DNA of 64,000 nt, taken from NCBI GenBank assembly GCA_938002965.1, contig CALKZY010000016.1:310001-374000 (forward strand), read 5' to 3'. The DNA is from an uncultured Acidimicrobiales bacterium (lineage in GTDB: Bacteria; Actinomycetota; Acidimicrobiia; Acidimicrobiales; SZUA-35). The notes under the pieces are model-generated. The model saw nothing but the letters and a program-made list of their open reading frames with translations, searched no databases and was not told the origin of the DNA. Both the position numbers and the translations under genes were made by a program. Shown piece after piece: positions 1 to 8,989 of this stretch (positions are counted from its first letter, which is position 1; the number at the start of each line of letters is the position of its first letter).

Positions 1-502
1 TTTCGTCCGGTCCGATAACTGATGAGTCGATGTTTTGGAGCTTGTTGACCTCGGCTCGCCAACGCATTGTTCTGACTGCACCATCGTTGTGGGCCAGAGT
101 AAGGTGACCTCGCTCGGAGAACATCACGTTGATGTTGAGGTCAGTGGCCATCGAGTTGTACAACTCGAGTGAGCGATCGTAGAAGGCCACCCCTTCGGGA
201 GTCAGGTAGTTCGACCGCACAATAGCTGTGTTGCGACCCGACCCCCCGCTTCCGATGTAGGCCTTATCGACTACGGCGACGTTGGTGATCCCGTAGTTGG
301 CTGCCAGGTAGTAGGCGGTCGCCAGGCCGTGCACCCCGCCACCAATGATCACGACATCGTATGTGTCACGCAGTGGAACTTCCCGCCAGGCCCGCGGCCA
401 GGTTTCCTGGGCCAAGCCTTTCCGCAGCAGGCCCCATGCCGAGTAACGCTCGGGCCCCTTGCCGTTTCCATTCCGCCATGACAGTAGCGATCGGTCAGCC
501 AT
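1..502 (-). CDS. FAD-dependent oxidoreductase, sarcosine oxidase beta subunit-like (3' part missing)
   Basis: The reading frame starts at an ATG (502-500) and runs off the left edge, so only about 167 N-terminal residues are visible. After an N-terminal stretch resembling sarcosine oxidase beta (LLSWRNGNGKGPERYSAWG), the frame reads DVVIIGGGVHGLATAYYLA, a Rossmann GxGxxG FAD-binding motif. This is followed by an IGSGGSGRNTAIVRSNY segment typical of heterotetrameric sarcosine oxidase beta subunits. Those enzymes oxidatively demethylate sarcosine to glycine. The alpha, gamma and delta subunits would lie outside the window, so the true substrate is unproven. It is divergent from the LysR gene at 612, which may control it. 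Confidence 0.85.
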   Translation of the reverse strand, partial: MADRSLLSWRNGNGKGPERYSAWGLLRKGLAQETWPRAWREVPLRDTYDVVIIGGGVHGLATAYYLAANYGITNVAVVDKAYIGSGGSGRNTAIVRSNYLTPEGVAFYDRSLELYNSMATDLNINVMFSERGHLTLAHNDGAVRTMRWRAEVNKLQNIDSSVIGPDE

Positions 503-611
503 AAGGGGAAACCCTACTACGAGACTTCATCTGACTTAAGTATTAGTCAGCTAATTATTGGTACTAGTATGGTCTTACTGCATGTTGCCCAGTCAGTAAC
601 GGGAGTCGTCG
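503..611. promoter_or_regulatory. Divergent promoter region with a LysR-type operator candidate
   Basis: This 109-bp AT-rich spacer separates the FAD oxidoreductase and LysR genes. Positions 531-550 form an inverted repeat with arms CTGACT and AGTCAG around an 8-bp spacer. It fits the dyad (T-N11-A class) normally bound by LysR regulators at divergent promoters. Further copies of the half-site sequence GTCAG or CAGTCA occur nearby (about 546-550 and 591-597). Binding is inferred from position and symmetry only. Confidence 0.5.
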
Positions 612-1514
612 TTGAACGTAAACCGCCTTCGCTACTTTTGCGCCGTGGCCGAGGAGCTTCACTTTGGCAAGGCAGCGGCACGGCTTCACATGGCGCAGCC
701 GCCGCTTAGCCAGCAGATCCGCCTCCTGGAAGAACAGCTGGACCTGACCTTGTTCGAGCGCACGACTCGGAAAGTGTCGCTTACCGCGGCAGGGCGAGAA
801 CTGTACGTCGAGGCCAGCCGAGTTCTGGCCGAATACGACCGCTTCGAGCAGCGGGTGAGAGAGGTCAGGTCCGGGACTAGGGGCACACTGCGAATCGGCT
901 TCGTCGACTCGGCGAGCTACGACACAATGCCACGCCTGTTGAAGGCTTACCGTTTGCGATGGCCCAGCGTTGAATACGAGCTCCGAAGCATGTCATCAGA
1001 CGAACAGATTGCGGCCCTCAACCAGGACAAGATCGATCTTGGGCTCAGCCGAACAGCCGGGGTTCACGCCGGCGTCCATGACGCTCTTGAGGCCCTCGTG
1101 CTCCAACGAGAACCCTTGGCGGTTGCGGTGCCAGCTGATAATCCGCTGGCCGGGCAAGGCTCGATTTCACTGGCCGAGTTGGAAGGAGCCATGTTCATCG
1201 GTTTCGATCGCAAAGTGTCGCCGAGCCTACACCGGGAACTGGTAGGCAAACTCAAGAGCCGGGGCATCGACTACGAACCGATCATCGAAGCGACCGAGTA
1301 CGCAACCATCCTTGGCCTCGTCGCCTCCGGACAGGGTGTCTCGTTGGTACCCAACAGCGTCCGCACTCTGCGTCCGCCCAACCTGACGTTTCTTGCCATC
1401 GACGACGAGGACGCCTCCATTCCCTTGCTACTTATGACCAGGAGTGACGAATCGTCGCCACTGGTGGCGCAGGTTAGAGAGCTGGCCAACGAGCTTTTTG
1501 GCGGCGAGGACTAG
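612..1514 (+). CDS. LysR family transcriptional regulator
   Basis: This 300-residue protein starts at TTG and has the standard LysR length. The N-terminal winged HTH (residues about 3-60) contains AEELHFGKAAARLHMAQPPLSQQI, the classical LysR recognition helix. The remainder is a periplasmic-binding-protein-like effector domain resembling the CbnR/CatR/BenM group that senses aromatic or acyl intermediates. It is divergent from the sarcosine-oxidase-like gene and convergent with the acyl-CoA dehydrogenase gene; the two convergent stop codons share the tetranucleotide CTAG at 1511-1514. The effector is unknown. Confidence 0.93.
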   Translation: MNVNRLRYFCAVAEELHFGKAAARLHMAQPPLSQQIRLLEEQLDLTLFERTTRKVSLTAAGRELYVEASRVLAEYDRFEQRVREVRSGTRGTLRIGFVDSASYDTMPRLLKAYRLRWPSVEYELRSMSSDEQIAALNQDKIDLGLSRTAGVHAGVHDALEALVLQREPLAVAVPADNPLAGQGSISLAELEGAMFIGFDRKVSPSLHRELVGKLKSRGIDYEPIIEATEYATILGLVASGQGVSLVPNSVRTLRPPNLTFLAIDDEDASIPLLLMTRSDESSPLVAQVRELANELFGGED

Positions 1515-2623
1515 CGCCTCGGCTCGCGAGGCAGGCCGAGAACTCGCTCACCTAAGATGTTGCGCATGATGTTCGACGTCCCGCCCATGATGGTGTATGC
1601 CGGAGCGTAGGCCAATCCCAGCCCGATGTCGTCTGCCAGCGCGGCCTTGGGCCCGAGTATCCGGGAGGCGAACTGAGCCACTCGCCACTGATGTTCGGTA
1701 CAAAAGCACTTGGTGGCCGCACTGAAACCGGCGGGGGCCTGCCGGAGTACCTCGCGGTAAACGAGCAAGCGTCCGACCCGATAGCCGATCTCCAAGTCTG
1801 CGATTTCCTGACGAATCAACGGATCCGACCGGTCGGCTAGCTCAATAGCCATGTCGTAGAGGGCCTTGTTGGAAACCAGACGATCGATACCACCGCGCTC
1901 GTGTTCGAGCTGACGCATTGTCTGTTTGAAGGCGTCGCCTTCAACTCCGACCAGGTTCTCAACCGGTACTTCGACGTCGGAGAAGTAGATCTCGCAGAAG
2001 TGCCGGTTGGTCGTCATATCGCTGATTGGCCGTACCTCGATTCCCTCAGAATCCATCGGCACGATGATCTCGGAGATCCCTCGGTGAGGCGGGCCTTCGG
2101 TGGTGGTTCGACAAATCAGGTAGCAGTAGTCGGCCACCTCGCCAAAACTGGTCCAGATCTTCTGGCCGTTGATGACCCAGCGGTCACCACGCCGCTCGGC
2201 CGACGTTATCAGCGAAGCAAGATCCGAGCCCGAGTCCGGCTCGCTCATTCCAATGCACCAGGTCGTCTCTCCCGACAGCATCCCCGGAAGAAACTCGCTG
2301 CGTTGGTCTTGGCTGCCGTAGGAGATCAGCGCTGGGCCCATTTGCCTGTCGGCAAACCACATGGCGGCGATCGGCGCACCGGCACTAATCATCTCTTCCG
2401 CCACAATGACCCGTTCGATAGCCGGCCGCTCGCCTCCGCCAAACTCCTTCGGCCAACCCATTCCGATCCAGCCTTCGGCGGCCATCATGGCGGCGAACTC
2501 TTTGGAGAAGCCGTTGATCCAACTGTCGTTCGATCGGCCGAAGCGCTCAACACCGACGGTGGCCAACTCTCGAGCTCGGCCACGGAGCGCTTCAAGCTCG
2601 GGGTCCGGTTTAAACGACAGCAT
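1511..2623 (-). CDS. Acyl-CoA dehydrogenase
   Basis: This is a 370-residue flavoenzyme of the acyl-CoA dehydrogenase family, which introduces an alpha-beta double bond into acyl-CoA thioesters and passes electrons to ETF. Visible family features are an N-terminal helical domain with GWPKEFGG, the mid-domain WCIGMSEPDSGSDLAS and INGQKIWTS segments that contact FAD and substrate, and a C-terminal YTIMGGTSNIMRNILGERV segment. The length is normal. It is the downstream member of a minus-strand group of catabolic genes (dehydratase, MaoC, decarboxylase). Chain-length specificity cannot be read from the sequence. Confidence 0.93.
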   Translation of the reverse strand: MLSFKPDPELEALRGRARELATVGVERFGRSNDSWINGFSKEFAAMMAAEGWIGMGWPKEFGGGERPAIERVIVAEEMISAGAPIAAMWFADRQMGPALISYGSQDQRSEFLPGMLSGETTWCIGMSEPDSGSDLASLITSAERRGDRWVINGQKIWTSFGEVADYCYLICRTTTEGPPHRGISEIIVPMDSEGIEVRPISDMTTNRHFCEIYFSDVEVPVENLVGVEGDAFKQTMRQLEHERGGIDRLVSNKALYDMAIELADRSDPLIRQEIADLEIGYRVGRLLVYREVLRQAPAGFSAATKCFCTEHQWRVAQFASRILGPKAALADDIGLGLAYAPAYTIMGGTSNIMRNILGERVLGLPREPRR

Positions 2624-2665
2624 GACAGCTCTCTCTCATAGGTCCTGACGGTATGGCTCCATACC

Positions 2666-3634
2666 TCACCACGGCAACTCGGCCAGGTCGACATTTCCGC
2701 CGGAGAGCACGGCCACAACATGAGCCTGCTCGAAGAGATGACGATGGGCTGAGATAGCGGCGACCGAGACAGCTCCCGACGGTTCGACCACCTGCTTGGT
2801 CCGTGTGTACAGGAGCTGCATGGCCTCGACGATCTGACGGTCGTCAACCAGCAGGATGTCCTCAACGCTTCGCTGAATTAGGGGAAACGTCAGGGTCCCG
2901 AGCGAGGTCAGCAGGCCGTCGGCGATGGTGTCCGGAGCCGTTTGAGGTATCAGAAGACCCCTGTCAAAGCTGCGCTTGGCGTCATCAGCACCGGTCGGCT
3001 CAGCCCCATAGACAACACAGTTCGGCAAGAGATGGCTGAGCGCGGTAGCGACTCCTGCCAGCAGTCCGCCGCCACCGACGGGTACAACTACGGCATCAGG
3101 TGGATCGTGGACCAGTTGGTCCACGATTTCAAGTCCCACACTCGACTGACCACAAATCACGTCTCGATCATCGTAAGCATGCACGACATAACCTCTTGTC
3201 GAGCGCTGGAGCGAGTCGACCGTCGTCTCGCGAGCCTCAAGGGTCGGTTGACATTCGGTGACCTCGGCGCCATAGCCGAACACGGCCGCCTTCTTCACCT
3301 GAGGAGCGTTGGCGGGCATCACGATGTGGGCCGGGATCCCTCGCGACCGGGCGGCCAGGGCCAAGGCCGCACCGTGGTTCCCTGAAGAGTGAGTTAGGAC
3401 ACCGTTGGACGCATCGTCGTCGCTAAGACTGAATACCGCGTTGTGGGCACCCCTGGCTTTGAAGGCCCCGGCCTTCTGCAGGTGCTCGCTCTTCAGTGAA
3501 ACCCTACAACCGAGCTCGGTGTCAACAGTCTGCGAGGTCAGCAGAGGGGTCTCATGTATATGGCCGGCAATCCGATCAGCGGCGGACCGGAGTTCGTCCG
3601 CAGTCGGTATCCAGATCTCGCCTCTTGCGGTCAC
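2666..3634 (-). CDS. Threonine/serine dehydratase-like PLP enzyme (fold type II)
   Basis: The Schiff-base lysine lies in GAFKARGAHNA, the phosphate loop follows at SSGNHGAALALA, and a glycine-rich loop reads VGGGGLLAG. This is the pattern of serine/threonine dehydratases (IlvA/TdcB/serine racemase group) without a C-terminal regulatory ACT domain. I chose the GTG at 3634, two bases after the stop of the upstream MaoC gene. A frame starting at 3670 is also open but would overlap that gene by 34 bp. The predicted length of 322 residues is normal for the catabolic type. Likely reaction: L-threonine or L-serine to ammonia and a 2-oxoacid. Confidence 0.88.
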   Translation of the reverse strand: MTARGEIWIPTADELRSAADRIAGHIHETPLLTSQTVDTELGCRVSLKSEHLQKAGAFKARGAHNAVFSLSDDDASNGVLTHSSGNHGAALALAARSRGIPAHIVMPANAPQVKKAAVFGYGAEVTECQPTLEARETTVDSLQRSTRGYVVHAYDDRDVICGQSSVGLEIVDQLVHDPPDAVVVPVGGGGLLAGVATALSHLLPNCVVYGAEPTGADDAKRSFDRGLLIPQTAPDTIADGLLTSLGTLTFPLIQRSVEDILLVDDRQIVEAMQLLYTRTKQVVEPSGAVSVAAISAHRHLFEQAHVVAVLSGGNVDLAELPW

Positions 3635-3636
3635 CG

Positions 3637-4659
3637 TCAGACAGCCCGGCCGATGACGACCGGTATCCACTTCAGCACTTCGGCAGTCTCGGGAAGGTTG
3701 GAGCCTGGTTCAACGTGACGGTGTGCGGTCCCGACGGCCTCAAAGGCTCGAACAGCTAGCCCGGCATCAGTAACGTGCTCGGCGATAAGACGATGTGAGA
3801 ATGCCAACAGATCGCCTTCGAATGCGGGCGCAAGGTGATTGCACGTGTGCCAGGCCACGATCGTCCCCATCCCCGGGTCCATTCGGGTAAGCGAGGCCTG
3901 GGCAAGGGCTTGAACGTGACCGCCATAGACCAAACGTTGTCCATATGCCGATGCTGCGGCATCGCGGTGGACGATCGCCCGGTTGTGAGTAAGGCGAGCC
4001 AACCCGGTGGCCTGATCAACGACGTCTCGAGTGATATCGCTACGTTCCTCATCAATTGTCCATGCCCGGAGGATTGGGAGGGCAGAGCTGTCCCAGCCAT
4101 CGGGAAGTAGATCGGCGTAGTCCCCGATGTCGATTCCTTCGGGGGCCCGGCCGGTGTCCTCGACATGCCCTGGAAGGTGACTGCCTCGCATCGGGAGCAG
4201 GGCGCAACGCTGGCAGTCGAGGACGACGTCGTCGTCGGCCGTCGTTTGGATCCCAAGTAGAACCTTGCCGCGGTTGGGCCGGTCGTCTCGCGGCGTGGCG
4301 TCCGACATCGCTTCGATGCGGACCTTGGTGTGCAGAGTTTCTCCCACGTGGACCGGGCGGGCGATTCGCATGTTCCGGTAGAAGAGGTTGGCGATAGCCC
4401 GCCTGGTGGCAACGGTCGACTGGCCCACGGCCAGGTTGACGACAAGGCCTGGCGATGCCAACGGCGCGGCCTGACCTGTCGTTCGAGACGAGAGACGGTG
4501 GTCCAGGCAGAGCGGGAACACCTCACCAACTATGGACTGATACCAAGCGGCCAAGCCACTGTCGATGGTGACCGGAGGCTGAGGGGTGAGGTCCATCCCC
4601 GGTTCCAGATCGTCGTAGAACGGGCCGTCGTCGGGTACCACAAAGCTGTTCTCTGTCAT
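3637..4659 (-). CDS. MaoC-like double-hotdog dehydratase/hydratase
   Basis: About 340 residues starting at ATG 4659. A longer open frame to 4800 would overrun the decarboxylase gene by more than 80 bp, so the internal ATG is preferred. The protein holds two hotdog halves: an N-terminal FAS1-type half with FYDDLEPG and later YRNMRIARPVHVGETL, and a C-terminal half with IVHRDAAASAYGQRLVYGGHVQALAQA. This layout is seen in mesaconyl-CoA (beta-methylmalyl-CoA) hydratases and related enoyl-CoA hydratases. It is tightly packed with the dehydratase gene downstream. Exact substrate unknown. Confidence 0.8.
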   Translation of the reverse strand: MTENSFVVPDDGPFYDDLEPGMDLTPQPPVTIDSGLAAWYQSIVGEVFPLCLDHRLSSRTTGQAAPLASPGLVVNLAVGQSTVATRRAIANLFYRNMRIARPVHVGETLHTKVRIEAMSDATPRDDRPNRGKVLLGIQTTADDDVVLDCQRCALLPMRGSHLPGHVEDTGRAPEGIDIGDYADLLPDGWDSSALPILRAWTIDEERSDITRDVVDQATGLARLTHNRAIVHRDAAASAYGQRLVYGGHVQALAQASLTRMDPGMGTIVAWHTCNHLAPAFEGDLLAFSHRLIAEHVTDAGLAVRAFEAVGTAHRHVEPGSNLPETAEVLKWIPVVIGRAV

Positions 4660-4717
4660 TAACAGCGACGATAGCGTGCTGTCGTCGACCGGGAGCGAAT
4701 CCGAAGAGACGCCCGGA

Positions 4718-6172
4718 CTACCGCACCGAGCGCCAGGCAGCCAGGATGGCTTCAGCCGATCTCTCAATGTCGGCCTCTGTTGTTGAGGCATCGCAAACAC
4801 TCAGACGCATTGCCCGATGGCCCTGCCAGGTGGTGGCACCGGCCCAGCAGACGCCCCCGTCTTGGGTTGCGGTCACAACAGCGTTGGTAACTTCGTCGGT
4901 TCCGAATCGAGCCAGGGCTTGGTTCAAACCCGGTGGGGCCGGGATCTCGACACCGCCTTGTTCAAGCCGGGCGGCCAATTCGGACACGTGGCGGCAGCAA
5001 CGGTCGATCAGCTCAGCTATCCCGGCCGAACCCAATACCGCCAGTTCGGCAAACACCGGTATTGCTCTCACCGCCTGAGACATCTGCAGACCGAGGTTCA
5101 TCGGCTCTCGCAGATCGTCGCTCCACCCCCCGACCGCCTCCGGACTCTGGCCCGGCAGGTACGCGGCGGTGGCCGACATCGCTCGCCGCAGGTCCAATCC
5201 ATTGCGGCCGATGACGATTCCCGAGTCGTACGGCGTATTGAGCCATTTGTGGGCATCCGTGGCCCACGAGTCAGCCAGCTCGGCGCCGGTTGCGTGATGC
5301 CGTTGGGTCGCCGATGCGGCCGACCACAAGCCGAAGGCGCCGTCGACGTGGAGCCAATACTCGTCCGGTGAGTAGTTGGCTTCGGCCCATGCTGCCAGAT
5401 CGGCCAACGGATCACAGTGGCCGGTGTTTACATTCCCCATCTGGGCGACAATCAACGCGGGTGACGGCACGTGGGGAATCGCATCCACCCTCAACCGACC
5501 TAGGGCGTCAGTCTCTACGATGTGGACTTCGGCGGTGCCCCAACCTGCGACCCGTAGAGCTTTGAGAACCGATGAGTGTGCCTCCGTTGACGTGATTACC
5601 GACACTGGCGGCGAGCCCCGAAGACCGGCCTGAGCCACTGACCATCCCTGCTTCATCAGGAGCGAATCACGAGCGGCGACCACGGCGATTAGGTTGGCAA
5701 CCGACGCTCCACCGCAAAAGACCGCTACCGATTCGGTGGGCAGACCAAGAAGCTCCACTACCCAACGAGCGGCGATGGCGTCAATGGCTGCCGCCATCGG
5801 GGACATGGCAGGCAATGCGCCGTTCTGGTCCCAGGCCGCGGCCAAAAGTGAAGCGGCAAGAGCTGTGGGTTCGGTCCCTCCGGTCACGAAACCGAGGTAA
5901 CGCCCACCCGTTGATCGAACGGCGGCAGCCTCTCCGATCTCCGCCAGGTCAGCCAGCACCCGATCGGCCGGGCGAGGAGACTCGAGCGACCAGTCGTCCA
6001 GACCCTTCAGTACCTCCTGAGCTTGGGCATCGGGAAAGACCCGACCATGCCGCTCGTGACGTATGTAGCGCTCAGCCAACTTGGCCGCATCGGCGAACAA
6101 CTGCACCTTGTTGTCGTCTGGCTGCGCCTCTTCGCCTACCACCTGAACCTCACCGTGCCTCCGCTGGCTCAT
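4718..6172 (-). CDS. Group II pyridoxal-dependent decarboxylase (aromatic amino acid decarboxylase-like)
   Basis: About 484 residues from ATG 6172, overlapping the HelR/HelD gene's 3' end by 23 bp; an open frame extends to 6268 but deeper into that gene. Family hallmarks are FVTGGTEPTALAASLLAAAWDQN, the cofactor region WLHVDGAFGLWSA with its PLP-pairing aspartate, and the Schiff-base lysine in DSWATDAHKWLNTPYDSG. This is the group II (AADC/glutamate/tyrosine decarboxylase) fold. Substrate is not deducible; the frequent small residues around the active site do not discriminate aromatic from acidic substrates. Confidence 0.88.
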   Translation of the reverse strand: MSQRRHGEVQVVGEEAQPDDNKVQLFADAAKLAERYIRHERHGRVFPDAQAQEVLKGLDDWSLESPRPADRVLADLAEIGEAAAVRSTGGRYLGFVTGGTEPTALAASLLAAAWDQNGALPAMSPMAAAIDAIAARWVVELLGLPTESVAVFCGGASVANLIAVVAARDSLLMKQGWSVAQAGLRGSPPVSVITSTEAHSSVLKALRVAGWGTAEVHIVETDALGRLRVDAIPHVPSPALIVAQMGNVNTGHCDPLADLAAWAEANYSPDEYWLHVDGAFGLWSAASATQRHHATGAELADSWATDAHKWLNTPYDSGIVIGRNGLDLRRAMSATAAYLPGQSPEAVGGWSDDLREPMNLGLQMSQAVRAIPVFAELAVLGSAGIAELIDRCCRHVSELAARLEQGGVEIPAPPGLNQALARFGTDEVTNAVVTATQDGGVCWAGATTWQGHRAMRLSVCDASTTEADIERSAEAILAAWRSVR

Positions 6173-8654
6173 CGGCTCTATCGAAAGCCGGATGCAATGA
6201 TTCGGTGGTAAGCACAATGAGCTCCTGGGTCGGCCGGGTGACGGCAACATAGACCGCTGGCAGTCCACCGTCCTCTCGCTCTATTCGGCCCGGCTCCAGC
6301 AGCACAACAACATCAAATTCGAGGCCCTTGCACTGTGCAGTAGTCAAGACCTCGAGCGGACCGACGTAATCGAGGGCCGAACATTGGGCGGCCACATCGG
6401 CAATGATGGCGGCAGGTGCCAACACGGCGACGCGCTCAGACTGCTCACCGAACGCAGGGCAGGAGAGCACATCGCTCAGCGCCGCGACCGAATCGTCGAC
6501 GTGATGTACCTGCACTGGTCGTTGCGATGAGCGGATGGCCTCCGCAGGCTGGATTGAGGGAGCAATGCGATCGAGCAAGGCACTAGACAGCGCCTGAAGT
6601 TCGGTGGGTGAACGGTAGTTGATCGTCAACTCCCGGTACAGGTGATTCTGGAACGTGGCAGGCAATAGCTCAGCCCATGACGCTGCTGCACCTGAACTAC
6701 GTTGCGCCAGGTCACCGACGATCGTGATCGAGCCGTCGAATGCACGGCGGGCTACCATCCGCCATTCCATGGCCGACAACTCCTGCGCTTCGTCAACGAT
6801 GACGTGTCCGAACTGCCAGCTGCGCTCGTGCGCCACCAGTTCGACCACCGTGGCGCCGTCCTCGTCAACGACGTCAACACCTTCCAACTTGAGATCCTCG
6901 GCTGGAGCGCCGTCGTACTCGGGTGCAGCTCGACCATCCTGCCATCGCTGCTGATCCTGCTCCTCCAATGCCGCAGCCTCGTCCAAGCCCATTGGTTCCT
7001 CTGATGTCGCCTTGGACGAATCAGCGGCTGCCGGTTTTTGTCCTTCCTCAACAGGCTCGATATATGGGTCGTCGAACGACAAACCAAAGGCGACATCGTC
7101 GGGGTCGTCAATTCGCTCCGCCGGCTGGTCAAAGAGATCCTCTTCCCGGTACATCTCGGCAAACTCGTCTTCGGCTACACGAAGCTCAAGAGCCGAGACC
7201 GGTCCGTCCACATCCTCGCTTGCGGTTGGACCTAGACGGGACAATAGTTCGTCCAACAACGCGCTGTCGGCGTCTGACCACTCACGGCGTTCCAGGTCCG
7301 ATTCGGCTGCCCGCTGGCGGCGAAGTGACGTGGACCAACCTGCGGGCGCTCCGGCCGAACGCAGCACGTCACCCAGCAAATTGGGCGAGCCCAACAAGTC
7401 GTTGAGAGCCTGTTCGGGCGACAGCGGAGGAAAGTGTCGAAGGCAGAACTCTTTGAGGTCGGTATTTCGCTCAAAGGAGTGGCGGGCATCGTCCAGGTTG
7501 TGAAAGGCCCGGTCGTAGACCTGGCTGGCGGCGGCATCAACGACCATACGACGCAGTTGCCGGGCCCCGTCGTTGTGGAGGGCGTTGCGCTGGGCCTCTT
7601 TGAACATTCGGACCAGGTCGTCGACGGGTATTCGAACTCGCTGTGATCCGTACCAGGCGACAAGGTCCGCCTCGGGCGGTCGCTGGCGAGCTGCCACCGA
7701 CGCGGCAACGACCGAGACCATCCGTCGATCGCCCTTGATGGCGGCCACGTCGATGTTCTCGTTGTAGCCAAGCCGGACATCTCGCAGCAGCCGTGGAACC
7801 GTCACCGATACGACACCACTCTCACCCAACGATGGCAGCACCCCGGAGATATAGCTGAGGAACCGTTTCGACGGACCGACAATGAGTACGCCGGATTCCT
7901 CTAGCTCTTCTCGTTGGTCGTACAGAAGGTACGCGGCCCGATGGAGGGCAACGACCGTCTTGCCGGTTCCCGGTCCTCCTTGGACCAGCAGCGGCCTGTT
8001 GGCCGGTGCCCGAACGACGGCATCTTGTTCCGCCTGGATCGTACTGACGACCGATCTCATTCGGTCGCTGGTGGGAGCGGTGAGCGAGGCTAGTAAGGCA
8101 GCCTCGCCGCGAAGTTCGCCCCTTCGGCTCCGGTCCCGCAGCTCCTCCATCGCACCGATGTCAAACCACTCGTCGGAGTAGTCGGTCAGTGTTGACTCGC
8201 TCCCAGGTGACGGGTCGTCGTACAACAAGTGTCGCCGACCCGTGAGACCCATTGGTTCTATTGGCGTCGCCCGGTAGAACGGCACCGAAGCCCGGGCCCG
8301 CCAGTCCACCAGGAGCGGTTCGTCACCGTCGAGAACAGTTCTGCGGCCGACGTAGAGGTCACCGTCTTCAGGTGAGATCATCTTGCCGAACGCCAAGGCG
8401 TCACCCTGGGATTCGAGGTCGGTTACTCGGCGGGCAGCGTACATGGCCCGCTCCGACATTTGGCGGACGAGCACCGCCTGAACCGCTGCGTCCGCCTCAG
8501 CGTCTTCATCAACCAGATCTCGGATGCCATCATCAACGGCTTCGGCCGCCTCGGCAGCCAAGCCTTCGGCCACCTGCCGAACCTGGTCCAAGTACGCCGA
8601 ATGGACAGCCCAGATTCGGGCTACAGCGATCCGCTCGCGGTCAAGTTCGCTCAA
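6150..8654 (-). CDS. helR: RNA polymerase recycling ATPase, HelR/HelD-type superfamily 1 helicase-like protein
   Basis: This 834-residue protein starts at TTG (8654); the next upstream codons reach a stop without a better start. An N-terminal coiled segment precedes a UvrD-like ATPase with Walker A GGPGTGKT at residues 226-233, a Walker B region HVIVDEAQELSAMEWRM near residue 620, and an arginine-finger region NYRSPTEL. The N-terminal helices and the acidic insertion in the middle are typical of HelD/HelR, which bind stalled or antibiotic-bound RNA polymerase and release it from DNA. In actinomycetes HelR homologues give rifamycin tolerance. Membership is clear, the sub-type assignment is inferred. 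Confidence 0.88.
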   Translation of the reverse strand: MSELDRERIAVARIWAVHSAYLDQVRQVAEGLAAEAAEAVDDGIRDLVDEDAEADAAVQAVLVRQMSERAMYAARRVTDLESQGDALAFGKMISPEDGDLYVGRRTVLDGDEPLLVDWRARASVPFYRATPIEPMGLTGRRHLLYDDPSPGSESTLTDYSDEWFDIGAMEELRDRSRRGELRGEAALLASLTAPTSDRMRSVVSTIQAEQDAVVRAPANRPLLVQGGPGTGKTVVALHRAAYLLYDQREELEESGVLIVGPSKRFLSYISGVLPSLGESGVVSVTVPRLLRDVRLGYNENIDVAAIKGDRRMVSVVAASVAARQRPPEADLVAWYGSQRVRIPVDDLVRMFKEAQRNALHNDGARQLRRMVVDAAASQVYDRAFHNLDDARHSFERNTDLKEFCLRHFPPLSPEQALNDLLGSPNLLGDVLRSAGAPAGWSTSLRRQRAAESDLERREWSDADSALLDELLSRLGPTASEDVDGPVSALELRVAEDEFAEMYREEDLFDQPAERIDDPDDVAFGLSFDDPYIEPVEEGQKPAAADSSKATSEEPMGLDEAAALEEQDQQRWQDGRAAPEYDGAPAEDLKLEGVDVVDEDGATVVELVAHERSWQFGHVIVDEAQELSAMEWRMVARRAFDGSITIVGDLAQRSSGAAASWAELLPATFQNHLYRELTINYRSPTELQALSSALLDRIAPSIQPAEAIRSSQRPVQVHHVDDSVAALSDVLSCPAFGEQSERVAVLAPAAIIADVAAQCSALDYVGPLEVLTTAQCKGLEFDVVVLLEPGRIEREDGGLPAVYVAVTRPTQELIVLTTESLHPAFDRADEPAEAR

Positions 8655-8989
8655 CGTACACTCCGAGCGAACCTACCGCGCCTGTCAGCTTGATCTTGTC
8701 CATTTCTCCAACAATCTAACCCAGGTGGTAGTTGGCCAACTGTTCGGCCCCAGATCCGGACTTGTGAGCGGACCTGTCGATTCGCCGGATAGCTTCGGCG
8801 AGCATATCCGTGACGTGGTTTCGCATGTAACCAGTGTGGCGTGGCCAGGCTGCGGTAATCCAGCTTTGGCCACATCTCCCCCAATCTGTCAGCTGAAAGC
8901 AGTCCACCTGTTCCGCCATCTGGTCGAGAGCTAGACTTCCAGTCATCTAGTTGCGGCACGTGGGCCAACTGAGTCAGGAGCCTTTACCA
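8655..8989. other. Intergenic region (335 bp) with no convincing gene
   Basis: The spacer holds the divergent promoters of the HelR/HelD gene and the DinB-like gene. A minus-strand open frame (8946-8716, 76 codons) contains a plausible-looking C-terminal helix (HVTDMLAEAIRRIDRSAHK), but it has no recognisable domain and no obvious ribosome site. I do not call it a gene. CAGGAG at 8975-8980 is the ribosome site of the following gene. Confidence 0.5.

Noticed and set aside
8716..8946. Small minus-strand frame of 76 codons
   Set aside because: No ribosome site or known domain. Too short to accept on length alone in this GC content.
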